Counted from the first letter of the stretch, positions 1 to 9,122 are shown. The stretch is 32,834 nucleotides of DNA from Candidatus Doudnabacteria bacterium RIFCSPHIGHO2_02_FULL_43_13b (GCA_001777655.1 MFER01000005.1:14587-47420), one strand, 5' to 3'. Translations and numbers: made by a program. Notes: generated from the sequence alone by a model not told the origin.

Positions 1-126
1 CAAAACCAGCAAACTTGAATAAAATAAGCCCATTATTGGGCCAAAATAGACGTTATTTACCCTTTTTAGTCAATTAATATCAAAGGCTGTCCACACTTGA
101 GTTTCCAAACAAAAAACTGCCCCAAA

Positions 127-185
127 TCCAGTGGTAGAAATTCGATAGTCTCTCGGCTGAAATATTATCGAATTTCACTACTGGA
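127..185. repeat. Inverted repeat, CAGTAGT family, copy A
   Basis: A 59-nt imperfect palindrome. Its left arm begins TCCAGTGGTAGAAATTCGAT and its right arm is the near-exact reverse complement, ending ACTACTGGA. The motif GTAGAAATTCGAT recurs inside the repeat at 28101-28236, and the arm layout resembles the neighbouring repeat at 209-276. No coding gene covers it. The rest of the left 200 nt shows only a short hairpin, GCCCATTATTGGGC, near position 29. Confidence 0.6.
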
Positions 186-208
186 CAAGTCAGCAATTTT
201 TTACTTGT

Positions 209-276
209 CAGGTAGTCAAGTTTGATTGCAACTTTATGTTGTAATCTGCAAAAGCAGATCAAACTTGTACTACCTG
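209..276. repeat. Inverted repeat, CAGTAGT family, copy C
   Basis: The arms CAGGTAGTCAAGTTTGAT and ATCAAACTTGTACTACCTG are near-perfect reverse complements around a 31-nt centre that holds a smaller hairpin. It ends 1 nt before the stop codon of the small acidic ORF at 278-391, so it could act as its 3' end structure. It looks like a diverged relative of the repeats at 127-185 and 28101-28236. Confidence 0.55.
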
Positions 277-277
277 A

Positions 278-391
278 TTATAAGTCAGTTTTTTCGTCCG
301 TCTTTTCATCACCATCATCCCCCATGCCTTCATCTTTGCTTGCTGTGTCATCCGCGGGAGTCTGGCTGGGCATCTTTGGGTCATCCATCAT
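278..391 (-). CDS. Small acidic ORF (37 aa), function unknown
   Basis: This ORF is too short for usual gene callers. It begins with two ATG codons (391 and 388) and encodes a strongly acidic, Asp/Glu/Lys/Pro-rich peptide with a DDGDEKTDEKTD tail and no hydrophobic segment. The main support is a near-consensus promoter at 448-476 that points at it, with about 50 nt of leader. No family is recognised. It may be a disordered acidic peptide, or the transcript may be a small RNA and the ORF incidental. The stop lies beside the inverted repeat at 209-276. Confidence 0.35.
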   Translation of the reverse strand: MMDDPKMPSQTPADDTASKDEGMGDDGDEKTDEKTDL

Positions 392-447
392 AATAATATT
401 TGACTTTCTGATCCATCTGCCTTTTTGGATCTTAATAACTATTTAAC

Positions 448-476
448 ATTATATTTGATTCCTACCGCTTCGTCAA
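448..476 (-). promoter_or_regulatory. Sigma70-type promoter TTGACG-17-TATAAT
   Basis: On the minus strand, TTGACG (476-471) is followed by 17 nt and TATAAT (453-448). The -35 box lies within the last codons of the upstream membrane-protein gene (stop at 462). It points to the small ORF at 278-391. Confidence 0.7.
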
Positions 477-698
477 TAAAAACTTAAATATATTTACCAA
501 ACTATCCCAAATATTTTTTAGGATTGGAACCGAGGCCGGCAACAAAACGATCAGTAATATTAAATAAATAAATTCGCGCTTAATTACCTTAACAATTCCT
601 ATGACTAGCAAAACTGCTAAGGCTAAAGAAACAATCCCATGCAGATTGGATGGAAAATAACTTAAAAATTGATTATAGATTGAAAAAATTTGGTCCAT
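462..698 (-). CDS. Small membrane protein (78 aa), unknown
   Basis: A 78-residue hydrophobic protein with two predicted membrane segments, around residues 22-38 and 43-60, and a short basic C-terminus ending LLTKR. It starts 5 nt after the stop of the winged-helix gene at 704-1279, so the two are probably co-transcribed. No family is recognised. Small two-helix proteins like this are common in reduced genomes, and the pairing with a regulator hints at a membrane partner or target, which is only an inference. Confidence 0.6.
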   Translation of the reverse strand: MDQIFSIYNQFLSYFPSNLHGIVSLALAVLLVIGIVKVIKREFIYLILLIVLLPASVPILKNIWDSLVNIFKFLLTKR

Positions 699-703
699 AT
701 AGT

Positions 704-1279
704 TTATTTTGGATGAGCCTTGGATTTAGTGTGATCAATCGCAAAAACGGGATTATTGTCCATAATGTTTTTAACAAATCGATCATTCATCATGGTACGG
801 TATTCAAACTCCTGCGAAGTCAAAATTGTATAACCGATCTCATGTTCGGCAAATTTCTCAGCCATCTTTAGCGCTCGAATCAATTTAGGTGGAGTAATTT
901 TCCCGACAAAAAGAATGTCAGTTTCAATTCGAGGCTTGCCAACAAATACTCCGGTCAGCGCGACTAGTTTACAATTACCGATTCGACTTAACGTTTTCAC
1001 CAACAGGTCTTGCGGCACACGTTTCACTTTTCTTAGCAAATTAATCAATTCGGGATAAAGAGCAAAATGCCTATTCATCTGGTAGTATCGAATTTTTTTC
1101 TTTTCAGTTACGGAAAGAAATTCCATCCTCACCAATTCCCTTAAAGTCAGTTTAAGTAATTTGCCGCTGCAACCAGAAGAGACACGAAGTTCAGTAGCTG
1201 AAAAGCTCCGGGTTGGGTGGGCCAAAAATAAATTAATCAAATTCGTCTTTGGTTTCGAGGATAGTAATTGGGCGAGCAT
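704..1279 (-). CDS. Winged-helix DNA-binding protein with C-terminal nucleotidyltransferase-like region
   Basis: A 191-residue soluble protein. Residues 10-75 fit a winged helix-turn-helix: a helical start, the SFSATELRVSSGCSGKLLKL helix pair, then a basic wing around KKKIRYYQMN. Residues 100-175 (KLVALTGVFVGKPRIETDILFVG and following) resemble the compact nucleotidyltransferase-like domain often fused to such HTH proteins in candidate-phylum bacteria. The usual GS and paired-Asp active-site signature is not evident, so catalysis is doubtful. It is divergent from the gene at 1328 and upstream of the small membrane protein. The TATAAT box ends 6 nt before the ATG, so the mRNA is probably leaderless. 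Confidence 0.6.
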   Translation of the reverse strand: MLAQLLSSKPKTNLINLFLAHPTRSFSATELRVSSGCSGKLLKLTLRELVRMEFLSVTEKKKIRYYQMNRHFALYPELINLLRKVKRVPQDLLVKTLSRIGNCKLVALTGVFVGKPRIETDILFVGKITPPKLIRALKMAEKFAEHEIGYTILTSQEFEYRTMMNDRFVKNIMDNNPVFAIDHTKSKAHPK

Positions 1280-1285
1280 GGGCTA

Positions 1286-1294
1286 ATTATAGCA
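1286..1294 (-). promoter_or_regulatory. Extended -10 promoter (TGCTATAAT)
   Basis: On the minus strand TGC TATAAT reads at 1294-1286, six nt before the ATG at 1279. No good -35 box is seen. The spacing puts the expected transcript start at the initiation codon, as in a leaderless mRNA. Confidence 0.55.
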
Positions 1295-1309
1295 TAAATT
1301 CTTTTATGT

Positions 1310-1315
1310 TATACT
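1310..1315 (+). promoter_or_regulatory. -10 box TATACT of the PP2C-like gene
   Basis: TATACT lies 12 nt before the ATG at 1328. An ATG at 1316 directly abuts this box and would lie upstream of the expected transcript start, so 1328 is the better start. The -35 region is weak. Confidence 0.45.
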
Positions 1316-1327
1316 ATGTTAGAGTTT

Positions 1328-3235
1328 ATGGCGAAACTAGAAACACAAATTGATCAAATCTATCTCTTGCACCCCGAGGCGAGGAAAACTTCCTTAATTC
1401 TTTATGATGAGGATCTAACAGGCGCTCATCATCTGTTCGTTTTAGCTGAACTGCGGGAATTGAAGAAAAAAACCGATGAGGCTGATTTAAAGCGCATCAC
1501 GGAAATCATTTTGGTTTCCTTTCGCAGCCAAAAACGTTTATCTGCTGAAAATTTATTTGAAGCAGCGTTAAGCCAGATTAATCAAAACTTGGCTGATTTA
1601 GCCCATGAGGGGCGGAAATCTTGGGTGGGAAAATTCTCTTGTTTAATAGCGCTAAAATCCGGGGAAAATATTTTTGTTGCCAACAGCGGACCAACCAGCG
1701 CTTGGCTAAAAAGAAAATCAGAATTGTTAGAAATATTGGGCCTGGAAAAACTGGGAATTCATCCAATCAAAATGTTCCAAAATTTCACCCAAGGAAAAAT
1801 CCTTGGAGACGATAGTATAATTTTAACTACTTCAAATATTTTTAACTATATTTCATTGGAATTGTTCGGGAAAATTCTAAATCAGTTCCCTCCCTCAGAG
1901 GTTTGTCAAAAAATTTCGAAAATCTTACAGGATGCTGCGGGAGCAGATCAGGCTTTCGCTACCTTCTTTTTGTACTTTGGCAAAAAACGAGAATTTGCGC
2001 CGCTTGAAACAATACCGTCTTCGTCATATTTGCCTTCACCAGAAGAATTGGAGCCTGTTGCGCAAACTCCCATGAAGTTTTTTGAAATTTTTTCAAGGAT
2101 CAGATTGCCCAAATTTAATTTTCGTTTACCACAAATTCCCAAATTCAACAAACCCAATATCCCTTTAAACTTCTTCAATAAACTCAGCACGGCGGGTAAA
2201 TTTTTCTTTATTAGTTTTTCTATTTTCCTGATTCTATTTTTAATTAATTTAAGTCTTTACGGCTTTAAACTTCGCAGCCAACGAGTTGCAGAGCGAATCG
2301 AAGCGCAAGTCGAGATTCTTTCTGATGATATCGCTTCCGCCCAATCCGCCTTAATTTATAAAGACGAGGAGCAGGCTTTTAAATTTTTAATCAAGGCCGA
2401 GGATGATTATAAACAACTTTTAGAATTAGCGCCTAATCGTGCTTCTGAATTTAGCGCCAAGTTTGAACAACTCCACAACCAGGTTAACAAAACTAGCGTT
2501 GTTGATAACCCGAGTCTTTATGCTGAATTTAAACGGCATCCGGTTTACCTGGCTAAAAATCCTTCAGGGTTCTTGCTTTCCGGGACCGATTCGAATTCCC
2601 TCACAAACTTCGACGGAACCAATAATGATTATTTTCTCTTAAACAGCCTGGATCAACCGATTACCTCAATCAGCTACTGGCAGAGTGTCGGGGTGGCCGT
2701 ATCATTGAATGATAAAATTTATCGAATCAACGAAGCGCTTAAACAATTTGAACTAATGCTTTCTTTGGGTGGCTCGGAAATTATCCGGATGAAAACCTAT
2801 AACAATATTCTTTATGCATTGGATAAAAAAAATCAACAGTTGCTGCGGGTCGTTGCTTCGAAAGGAAAATTTACAACCCAATTATCTAAAAACGGATTAG
2901 ATGCGACGACTCGTGATTTTGCCATCGATACCAACCGTGACGTTTATTTTTTACAGCCTGACAAAATCGTTAAGGCCAGCGGTATCAATTTTCAAGCCTT
3001 CCCCCTTCCTTTCATGAGCGAGCCAATTACCAATGCCACCCGAATCTTTATCGGCAGCAGTCTCTATATTCTGGAACCAAATAAAAAACGCGTGGTCATT
3101 ATAAGCAAAGCTGGCAATTTAATTAACCAAATTGCTTTTCCCACCACGCAAACCCCGCTCGACCTTTTTGTTGACGAAGCACAAAGGAATCTATTTTTAT
3201 TAGACGATAATCTACTCTATCGAATCACTTTCTAA
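1328..3235 (+). CDS. PP2C-like domain, membrane helix and extracytoplasmic beta-propeller protein
   Basis: A roughly 635-residue protein in three parts. Residues 1-225 resemble a PP2C phosphatase fold: the strands around ENIFVANSGPTSAWL match the usual ANxGDSR region and GDDSIILTTSNIFNYIS matches GDxLLLxSDG, but the acidic metal ligands at these places are missing, so it is probably a pseudo-phosphatase. One membrane helix (FFFISFSIFLILFLINL, about residues 295-315) follows a Pro/Lys/Asn-rich linker. After it come a helical stretch and repeated short beta units of propeller type. The expected topology is cytoplasmic N-terminus and external C-terminus. ATG 1328 was chosen because the -10 box at 1310-1315 excludes the ATG at 1316. 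It converges on the giant gene, with only 2 nt between the stops and no terminator. Confidence 0.6.
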   Translation: MAKLETQIDQIYLLHPEARKTSLILYDEDLTGAHHLFVLAELRELKKKTDEADLKRITEIILVSFRSQKRLSAENLFEAALSQINQNLADLAHEGRKSWVGKFSCLIALKSGENIFVANSGPTSAWLKRKSELLEILGLEKLGIHPIKMFQNFTQGKILGDDSIILTTSNIFNYISLELFGKILNQFPPSEVCQKISKILQDAAGADQAFATFFLYFGKKREFAPLETIPSSSYLPSPEELEPVAQTPMKFFEIFSRIRLPKFNFRLPQIPKFNKPNIPLNFFNKLSTAGKFFFISFSIFLILFLINLSLYGFKLRSQRVAERIEAQVEILSDDIASAQSALIYKDEEQAFKFLIKAEDDYKQLLELAPNRASEFSAKFEQLHNQVNKTSVVDNPSLYAEFKRHPVYLAKNPSGFLLSGTDSNSLTNFDGTNNDYFLLNSLDQPITSISYWQSVGVAVSLNDKIYRINEALKQFELMLSLGGSEIIRMKTYNNILYALDKKNQQLLRVVASKGKFTTQLSKNGLDATTRDFAIDTNRDVYFLQPDKIVKASGINFQAFPLPFMSEPITNATRIFIGSSLYILEPNKKRVVIISKAGNLINQIAFPTTQTPLDLFVDEAQRNLFLLDDNLLYRITF

Positions 3236-3237
3236 GC

Positions 3238-6200
3238 TTACCGCCCTAAATTCTCAACCGAACGAATGCTAAAGTTAACTAGATCCGGATTAATTGTCCG
3301 CAAAATCAGATAAGAACTAAACAATAAAGCCAGACCGATTATCGCGCCCCAAAGGATTTCCACCCCTTTACTTGCTTGCTCGGCGTTGCCGGCGGCAGTC
3401 ATATACATATATCCGCCAAAAATAACCATCAATAATGCCAACAGAGCACCAATTCCCAACGACCAAATGTAAATTTGGTTAATTAATCGCGGAAGACTTG
3501 TCGTATCGGGGGTTGTGGGACTTACAGTGCCCGGCTGGGAACTTGTTGGGCTAATGCTCCGATCTTCAAATATGCTGGAGGTTGACGTTAATACGACGGC
3601 CGCGTAACCTTGGGTGCCTAAAGCCAGGGCACCTTGAGGCGTTACGACATTATTTGGATAGAAAGTTCCATAAGGTTGAACGGATGAATCCGGCGGGGCA
3701 ATCGCCTGGCGGATATTCAGCATAGATCCATCAGTTGTCATCTCCATCAGAATGGATCCTCCATCACTGTCCTCAGTACTGTTAAATATCGTGTTAGTCC
3801 AGGGGTTATAGTTGAGATGCGGGCCGCCGTATCCGCTCGAGTAAGGAAAAATATTTGTATTCAAAATCGCCTGTTCAGGACCGATCGTGTCATTATCATA
3901 AATTACTCTCCCCCATTGGCCAGCCCGATTAGCCGGAGCATTCTCTTGCCAAACTACCAAAGCCCGTGAATCTATCGGGCTATAAACAATCTCCGCGCGG
4001 CCAAAACGATTCTGGCCAAGATTTGGCTGGCTTAAAATTATCGGATCACCAAGCCAAGAATTCGTAGCTACATCATACCGATAAACCCCAACCTTGCAAT
4101 CCTCCAAAGTCGGGTCATTATTATTAATACACCCGACCATCGAAACCATATATTGATTAAGGTTGGAATTTACCGCCAGCGTTGGCTGGCCTTCATATTC
4201 CGAAGAAATCAACTGGGGAACTTTGATGTCCTGGCTGACTGTTCCGTTCGCGTCCACGGTTTTGATGAAATTTTCTCCGCCCGAGGAAAGCATGAAAACG
4301 AACTTTTTGTTTCTTTCGTCATAGTCCAAATCCATCAAAAAAGTATTTTGTTTTCTGATTTCAAAATCAGTTCCCTGCAACGTCCCATCTACTCCAACGA
4401 ACCTCGCGTACACATAACGGTTAAATTTGTCGCCACTTCTCGAATCTTCCCAAGCGACCAAGAATCGATCTTGGTCTGGAGAATACGCAACCATTGGCGC
4501 TTGGGCCCCTTGACCAATGATCGTCATCGGACCGATTTCGACAGCCATCGTATCCGGATTGATTATAAACCCAACTATTCCGCGCAGGTCTTTAATCGGA
4601 TCAAGGACAGCGGTCGAAACTACCAGCACCCGATCGTTACTGGATGAATAAGCGCTATCAAAACCCCAAGTTCCGGCCGCGGGCAGCTCCAGCGGGTTTG
4701 ACGGATCTTGACCCGGCGCGAACGTCTGCGGCGTTCCGTAGAGTAAATTATTAAAACTGCATTCTAACAAAGCCTCGGTATCGGTTGGTAAAGGATCGCA
4801 AATAATCTGGTCTACCGTTTGGCCTAATGAAGTAAAAACAGCTATTCTGACTGTCGGATTCCAAGTTGCCACGACATAATACCCTTGACTGTCAGTTGCC
4901 GCGCGAGGATCATGAGCTCTTTCGGTCGCCCAAATATTAAATTGCGTGGCGGGATCGTTGTTAAATCTACCAACAATGCCATTATCATTTCCTGGAATTA
5001 TGGTTGGGGGTAAGTTATAAGCGTCTGTTGCCACTGTCAGCGGACCAGCAAATGAGGCTGATACTCCCCAGGGCACAGCTGTTAAATCTGTGTCATACAT
5101 TACAACATTGCCACTAGGAAGTATTCTAGTGATTCCTGTTGGAAGACCACTTCTCAACACAACGGGGGTGCCGCCGCCAATTGGCCGACGGAATACTTTT
5201 AAGAAGCCGTCTTGTTTGTTCTGCCAGGCAATGTAACCGTTACCGATCGCCACCGGACGATTCCCGCTGCCTACTACTAGTCCCAAATCCTCAATCGCCC
5301 CAGTATCACTACGCCAAAGCTTGATGCGCTCTGGAATACACGTCGTTGGATCGACCGCGCAGGCGGAATTTTCCCCATCTCTAAAAATCATCCAAAGAAT
5401 ATTATTAAATACGCCGAGTCGTTGGAAGGCCCGGCCAACGCCGGAAAATGGAATCTGTGTAACTCTTTGATCGGTTAAATTCGTGGCAAAATTATATAAA
5501 TTTAACTTGCCATAATCACCCGGAGGCCCTTGCTGAACCGCCACCCATACTCTGCCATTAAAGAACACCGGGTCCGGGAATGTCCCAACACCTAAGTCTT
5601 TGGTGGTAAAAACCGTTGGAGGAGTTGGCACAAGGTTGCTTGTGCTTCCACTAATCAGCGCTCCCTTATACCCGGCCCCTCCCGCTATCCAGGCCCACAT
5701 AGCAAGCCATCGGGCATTAACCGGATCAGCGGCTAAGCCAGGATAATAGCCGGGAATTATTCCATCCCACGCCCCCAAAAAGATTTTCTTATTAGGATCG
5801 ATCGGATAACCATTATCTCCAAGTTCTACGGCATAAAGACTAGCACTGGAGTCAAGTTTACTGAGGAGTAGCGTCGTCTCGGTTCCGCTGTTGTATGCAA
5901 GCTTGACATCCCCCGCAGTCGGTCCAAAACTCTTAGTAAGATCTAGCGGGCCCATACTTCCATCCAAGTTAACAATACGAAAATCAGCCCAACCCGCTCC
6001 CCCTCGCGCCCAAGTGGTTACAAACTTATTTATTTTGGAATTATATACGACATCGGCATCCTGAATATTCCCGGCGGATTGATTATCAATAATATAGAAT
6101 AAACTTCCTAGGAGCGTCATCGTGTTGGAATTGAAACGTCTGCCATATGCTCCATTAATCGTATAGCCAACTGACAAGCAAATTCCATTAGTGGCGCAAG

Positions 6201-8028
6201 CGAGGCCTCGAGGGACTGCGAAATTAACACCGTCTCCGAGTGAAACTCCGGCAGAAACAACACCGGTCATAGAAAAACTGTGAATGTACGGCTGGCCAAT
6301 ACTCCCTGCCGTCAGATTAACAGGAGAACTAACAATAAACTTTGTACCACTCCAGACTAATACCGCCTTTTCCGAGGTATACCATGAATCCCTAACATCT
6401 ACGATCTTACTCCGATTACCGATCAAAGGAGATCCGCCGGCCTGATACCTGACTAGCCTTCCATATTTTGGATTAGTTACCTGGTCCCCGACAACATAAG
6501 TAACAAGAAACGTCGGGTCGGTGGCCGGTCCTCCAAAGGCGACATTCGGCCAAGCCGTGTTGGGTATGTTTTCAAGAGCAATCTTAAATGGATTACCGAT
6601 AGGAACTCCGTCTTTATTGAAAAACCAACCCGAGTCTCCCGACACGGCAAGATATACCTGGTTAACAGTATCGAAGGCTATCTTCACTAAACCTGCTCCA
6701 GGCCACCATATATTAGAATTTATGACGCTAATACCGCCCGCTGGAGTTGGTGTGGGAGTGGGACTTATACTAGGAGCCGGGCAATTCGTGCCGCAACTAA
6801 TACCAGCCACAAACCGGGTCAGTTGATAATCCATGCCTGAGATGGCGGCAAAGCTGCCATCTTGGGTATTAGCGTTAATAGTCGGGGTAAAATTGCCAAA
6901 TGCGCCACTCGTAAAGGTAGTGCCGCTGGCCACCTCTCGGCCGTTTGCATCCAGCACCACATAGGTGTTGCCGATGTCGTTCCAGTCTTGGCCGATTAGA
7001 CCATACAGGTTTGATTTAGAATTATAGGAAAGGCTGGGACGGCCGATTCCAGTTTTAAGAGTAAACATTTGGGTGGTGCTACCCGCTGCGCTACAATTAT
7101 TAATAAACCGGCCCTGTACTGATAAAGCATAGCCCGCATTCCAGCTGACTAAATATTTATTGGCCGCCGGATTATAAGCAATGCTGGTATCGGTCGGAGT
7201 CGCATTGGGGTTTTGCCTATTCGAATATAGAACCGCTTCCGCTCCAAGCGCGCCGGTCAGCGCGTCTACTCGCCTGACCACAACGTTCCCGGCGTTTCTT
7301 TGATCATAGGCCACGCAGTATTCATTCCGAGCTTCATTGATGGCTAAGGAAGGTGACCAACTAGCTAAGAACCCAGAACCTCCTGATGTTACTTTAATTC
7401 GCGGCCCCGGAACACCGGATTGGTCCACCGTGATCAAACTAACGTTAGGTGGAGAAGGCAGTCGAGTCTCCCAAACAAATACAAATTTTTTATTCGTCCC
7501 ATCGTAGCGTAGAATTGAATTAGTATACAAATAAGCTTCTTCGACTCCCGCAACTGTAAAAATCTCAAACTTATCTCCTGGGAAAGTTCCGTCAGGATTA
7601 ACAAATCGGCCATAAATAATTGGATCACCTGCGTCACCGAGTGGAAAGCCAATCCAAACCACCAAATATTGATTTATGTCGGCAGCAAATACAGTTTTCG
7701 GGGCGATTTGTTGCGTGACGCCGCCTTGGTTTGGCATAATTTCAAATTGATTCATGACAGGCTGTCCGTCATTGCCCATGATCCGGCCGTAAATCGCGTC
7801 GCGGCCGCCGTCGCTTGTGACCAACCAATTATTCTGGAACGGATTATATGCCAAACTCCCTTCCCATCCAAGAGTTGCGACGACGAAGGATGTGGGCCCG
7901 GCTGGAGTTGGTGGGGATTGAGCTTGAACCGTCCTGTCAAAAATTGACATCGAAAACAACAAGACGATTACAACAACCGTTGAACCAAATTTTAAATAAA
8001 AATTCGACCGATTATCGGTAGCCGGCAT
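3238..8028 (-). CDS. Giant secreted repeat protein (1596 aa) with VirB2/TrbC-like two-helix tail
   Basis: The N-terminus is a signal peptide or anchor (hydrophobic residues 14-30, then VQAQSPP). The body is built of repeated beta units with the pattern aYNPxxNxYLVxW...G..I.GRxVxxDG (for example VAYSPDQDRFLVAWEDSR), typical of beta-propeller blades. A PTPTPTP linker near residue 420 splits it into a smaller and a larger block. A Ser/Thr/Pro-rich stalk near residues 1485-1515 precedes two membrane helices. The tail, with FGGYMYMTAAGNAEQASKG between the helices, matches the VirB2/TrbC-like pilin pattern frequent in candidate-phylum genomes. AGGAG lies 7 nt before the ATG, and the start overlaps the preceding gene by 17 nt. 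It is the last gene of the surface operon starting near 9620. A role in adhesion or surface assembly is inference. Confidence 0.75.
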   Translation of the reverse strand: MPATDNRSNFYLKFGSTVVVIVLLFSMSIFDRTVQAQSPPTPAGPTSFVVATLGWEGSLAYNPFQNNWLVTSDGGRDAIYGRIMGNDGQPVMNQFEIMPNQGGVTQQIAPKTVFAADINQYLVVWIGFPLGDAGDPIIYGRFVNPDGTFPGDKFEIFTVAGVEEAYLYTNSILRYDGTNKKFVFVWETRLPSPPNVSLITVDQSGVPGPRIKVTSGGSGFLASWSPSLAINEARNEYCVAYDQRNAGNVVVRRVDALTGALGAEAVLYSNRQNPNATPTDTSIAYNPAANKYLVSWNAGYALSVQGRFINNCSAAGSTTQMFTLKTGIGRPSLSYNSKSNLYGLIGQDWNDIGNTYVVLDANGREVASGTTFTSGAFGNFTPTINANTQDGSFAAISGMDYQLTRFVAGISCGTNCPAPSISPTPTPTPAGGISVINSNIWWPGAGLVKIAFDTVNQVYLAVSGDSGWFFNKDGVPIGNPFKIALENIPNTAWPNVAFGGPATDPTFLVTYVVGDQVTNPKYGRLVRYQAGGSPLIGNRSKIVDVRDSWYTSEKAVLVWSGTKFIVSSPVNLTAGSIGQPYIHSFSMTGVVSAGVSLGDGVNFAVPRGLACATNGICLSVGYTINGAYGRRFNSNTMTLLGSLFYIIDNQSAGNIQDADVVYNSKINKFVTTWARGGAGWADFRIVNLDGSMGPLDLTKSFGPTAGDVKLAYNSGTETTLLLSKLDSSASLYAVELGDNGYPIDPNKKIFLGAWDGIIPGYYPGLAADPVNARWLAMWAWIAGGAGYKGALISGSTSNLVPTPPTVFTTKDLGVGTFPDPVFFNGRVWVAVQQGPPGDYGKLNLYNFATNLTDQRVTQIPFSGVGRAFQRLGVFNNILWMIFRDGENSACAVDPTTCIPERIKLWRSDTGAIEDLGLVVGSGNRPVAIGNGYIAWQNKQDGFLKVFRRPIGGGTPVVLRSGLPTGITRILPSGNVVMYDTDLTAVPWGVSASFAGPLTVATDAYNLPPTIIPGNDNGIVGRFNNDPATQFNIWATERAHDPRAATDSQGYYVVATWNPTVRIAVFTSLGQTVDQIICDPLPTDTEALLECSFNNLLYGTPQTFAPGQDPSNPLELPAAGTWGFDSAYSSSNDRVLVVSTAVLDPIKDLRGIVGFIINPDTMAVEIGPMTIIGQGAQAPMVAYSPDQDRFLVAWEDSRSGDKFNRYVYARFVGVDGTLQGTDFEIRKQNTFLMDLDYDERNKKFVFMLSSGGENFIKTVDANGTVSQDIKVPQLISSEYEGQPTLAVNSNLNQYMVSMVGCINNNDPTLEDCKVGVYRYDVATNSWLGDPIILSQPNLGQNRFGRAEIVYSPIDSRALVVWQENAPANRAGQWGRVIYDNDTIGPEQAILNTNIFPYSSGYGGPHLNYNPWTNTIFNSTEDSDGGSILMEMTTDGSMLNIRQAIAPPDSSVQPYGTFYPNNVVTPQGALALGTQGYAAVVLTSTSSIFEDRSISPTSSQPGTVSPTTPDTTSLPRLINQIYIWSLGIGALLALLMVIFGGYMYMTAAGNAEQASKGVEILWGAIIGLALLFSSYLILRTINPDLVNFSIRSVENLGR

Positions 8029-8530
8029 AACATGCTCCTAAATATTTATTAACCTCTCCATTGAAGATAGCCAAACAGTAATCCTGACCTGTGATCATAT
8101 CCGTGATTGTTGTCCATTGCGTTTTCATTATAGCTTGATTTTTCGCCTCATCCAAAGCAAGAAAAGGGTCAACGACTGCTTCGCCAGCTACCAGGGGTTT
8201 AGAATTTAAGGTTAGGGCGAGTGCAAATTTAGCGTAAGTTGATTGCAGCATATAACCGATTGCTTGATCACTTTCTTTATCCTGTAAAAATCCTGCAAGC
8301 GTGGTTGCCGCTTGTGCATAAAATTCTTCTACGCCTTCAAATACCTGACCAAATTCTTGTAAAAAAGGATTGTCTGCCCAAGTTTGTTGCCATGCAATTG
8401 ATACCTGTTTCGTAATTATTGTTTTAAATTCTAAAATTTCTTGGCTCTTGCTTGGCTGCAATACGAAAAGCGTCGCTGCTAAAACGAAAATACTGATGGC
8501 ATTAAATAGGAAGATGGCCTTCGAATGCAT
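8012..8530 (-). CDS. Single-pass membrane-anchored protein (172 aa), unknown
   Basis: An N-terminal membrane helix (residues 5-24, FLFNAISIFVLAATLFVLQ) anchors a mainly helical external domain. The first helices are rich in Trp, Gln and Phe (SIAWQQTWADNPFLQEFGQ). Two Cys (in DYCLA and GACYA near the C-terminus) could form a disulphide. It follows the gene at 8542 after 11 nt and overlaps the giant gene by 17 nt, so translation of the two is probably coupled. No family is recognised. The size, topology and place match the two upstream proteins, suggesting three parts of one surface system. Confidence 0.6.
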   Translation of the reverse strand: MHSKAIFLFNAISIFVLAATLFVLQPSKSQEILEFKTIITKQVSIAWQQTWADNPFLQEFGQVFEGVEEFYAQAATTLAGFLQDKESDQAIGYMLQSTYAKFALALTLNSKPLVAGEAVVDPFLALDEAKNQAIMKTQWTTITDMITGQDYCLAIFNGEVNKYLGACYAGYR

Positions 8531-8541
8531 GAAAAATTAAA

Positions 8542-8976
8542 TTAGCGTTCAATCGAAATTCCAGAAATCTTGGGCGTCCAATCAACCATGCTGCTAGCAT
8601 CCAAAAGTGCAATCATCTGCACGCTTGCTTGGTCAAAAAAACTGCTCATTCCCAAATAGACATTGGGAATTTCCCGGACGGATCCCGAAAGATCCAAAAG
8701 CGACATCATCTCGTCCGTAGCCAGTTGGTAGAAAAGATTGATACTATCCACCAAATCAATAACTGGAGTCAGAGTTGAGACAACATCTGATGATGTTTGC
8801 TTTGCTGCCATTGATACATCAAAAATTGATGTTGCTTCCGTAAGGTTGCTATTGCTTGCCGAACCAAATACCATTCCTTCCACTAACAATACCAAGCCTA
8901 AAGTTAAAGCCAAGTAGTGGATTGGATAATTTTTTGATTTTCTGTTTATTTTTTTATTTTGTTTCTTTTTTTGCAT
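8542..8976 (-). CDS. Single-pass membrane-anchored protein (about 144 aa), unknown
   Basis: A very basic N-terminus (MQKKKQNKKINRKSK) precedes one membrane helix (YLALTLGLVLLVEGMVFG) and a helical external domain of about 105 residues. Just after the helix region the motif IFDVSMAAKQ recalls IFDLHDQAQQQ at the same place in the upstream protein at 9123-9596, so the two may be distant paralogues. ATG 8976 was chosen; a TTG at 8988 is in frame but lies at the edge of the inverted-repeat element (8988-9093). Second gene of the surface operon. Confidence 0.55.
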   Translation of the reverse strand: MQKKKQNKKINRKSKNYPIHYLALTLGLVLLVEGMVFGSASNSNLTEATSIFDVSMAAKQTSSDVVSTLTPVIDLVDSINLFYQLATDEMMSLLDLSGSVREIPNVYLGMSSFFDQASVQMIALLDASSMVDWTPKISGISIER

Positions 8977-8987
8977 ATTTTTTCTCA

Positions 8988-9093
8988 ATCCCGTTAGAAA
9001 TAGCGATTAGTTAATAAATTATTATTTTTTATGATCAAGCAGATTAAATATTATTTCCACCGGTGCCAACCAACGTAAAATTTCTAACGGGAT
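8988..9093. repeat. Repeat element with 14-bp terminal inverted repeats ATCCCGTTAGAAAT, copy 1
   Basis: The element begins ATCCCGTTAGAAAT and ends ATTTCTAACGGGAT, perfect inverted ends 106 nt apart. It fills most of the gap between two genes of the surface operon. The internal stretch TTTATTAACTAATC (minus strand) is shared with the copy at 24715-24820, so the relation goes beyond the ends. No ORF lies inside, as in a MITE-like element. Confidence 0.7.
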
Positions 9094-9122
9094 AAATCAC
9101 GATCGACCAAAAATTCGTGAAA

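Noticed and set aside
4153-4647. Plus-strand open frame of 164 codons within the giant gene
   Set aside because: It is a shadow of the minus-strand gene: no ribosome site, no promoter, and a composition following the opposite frame.
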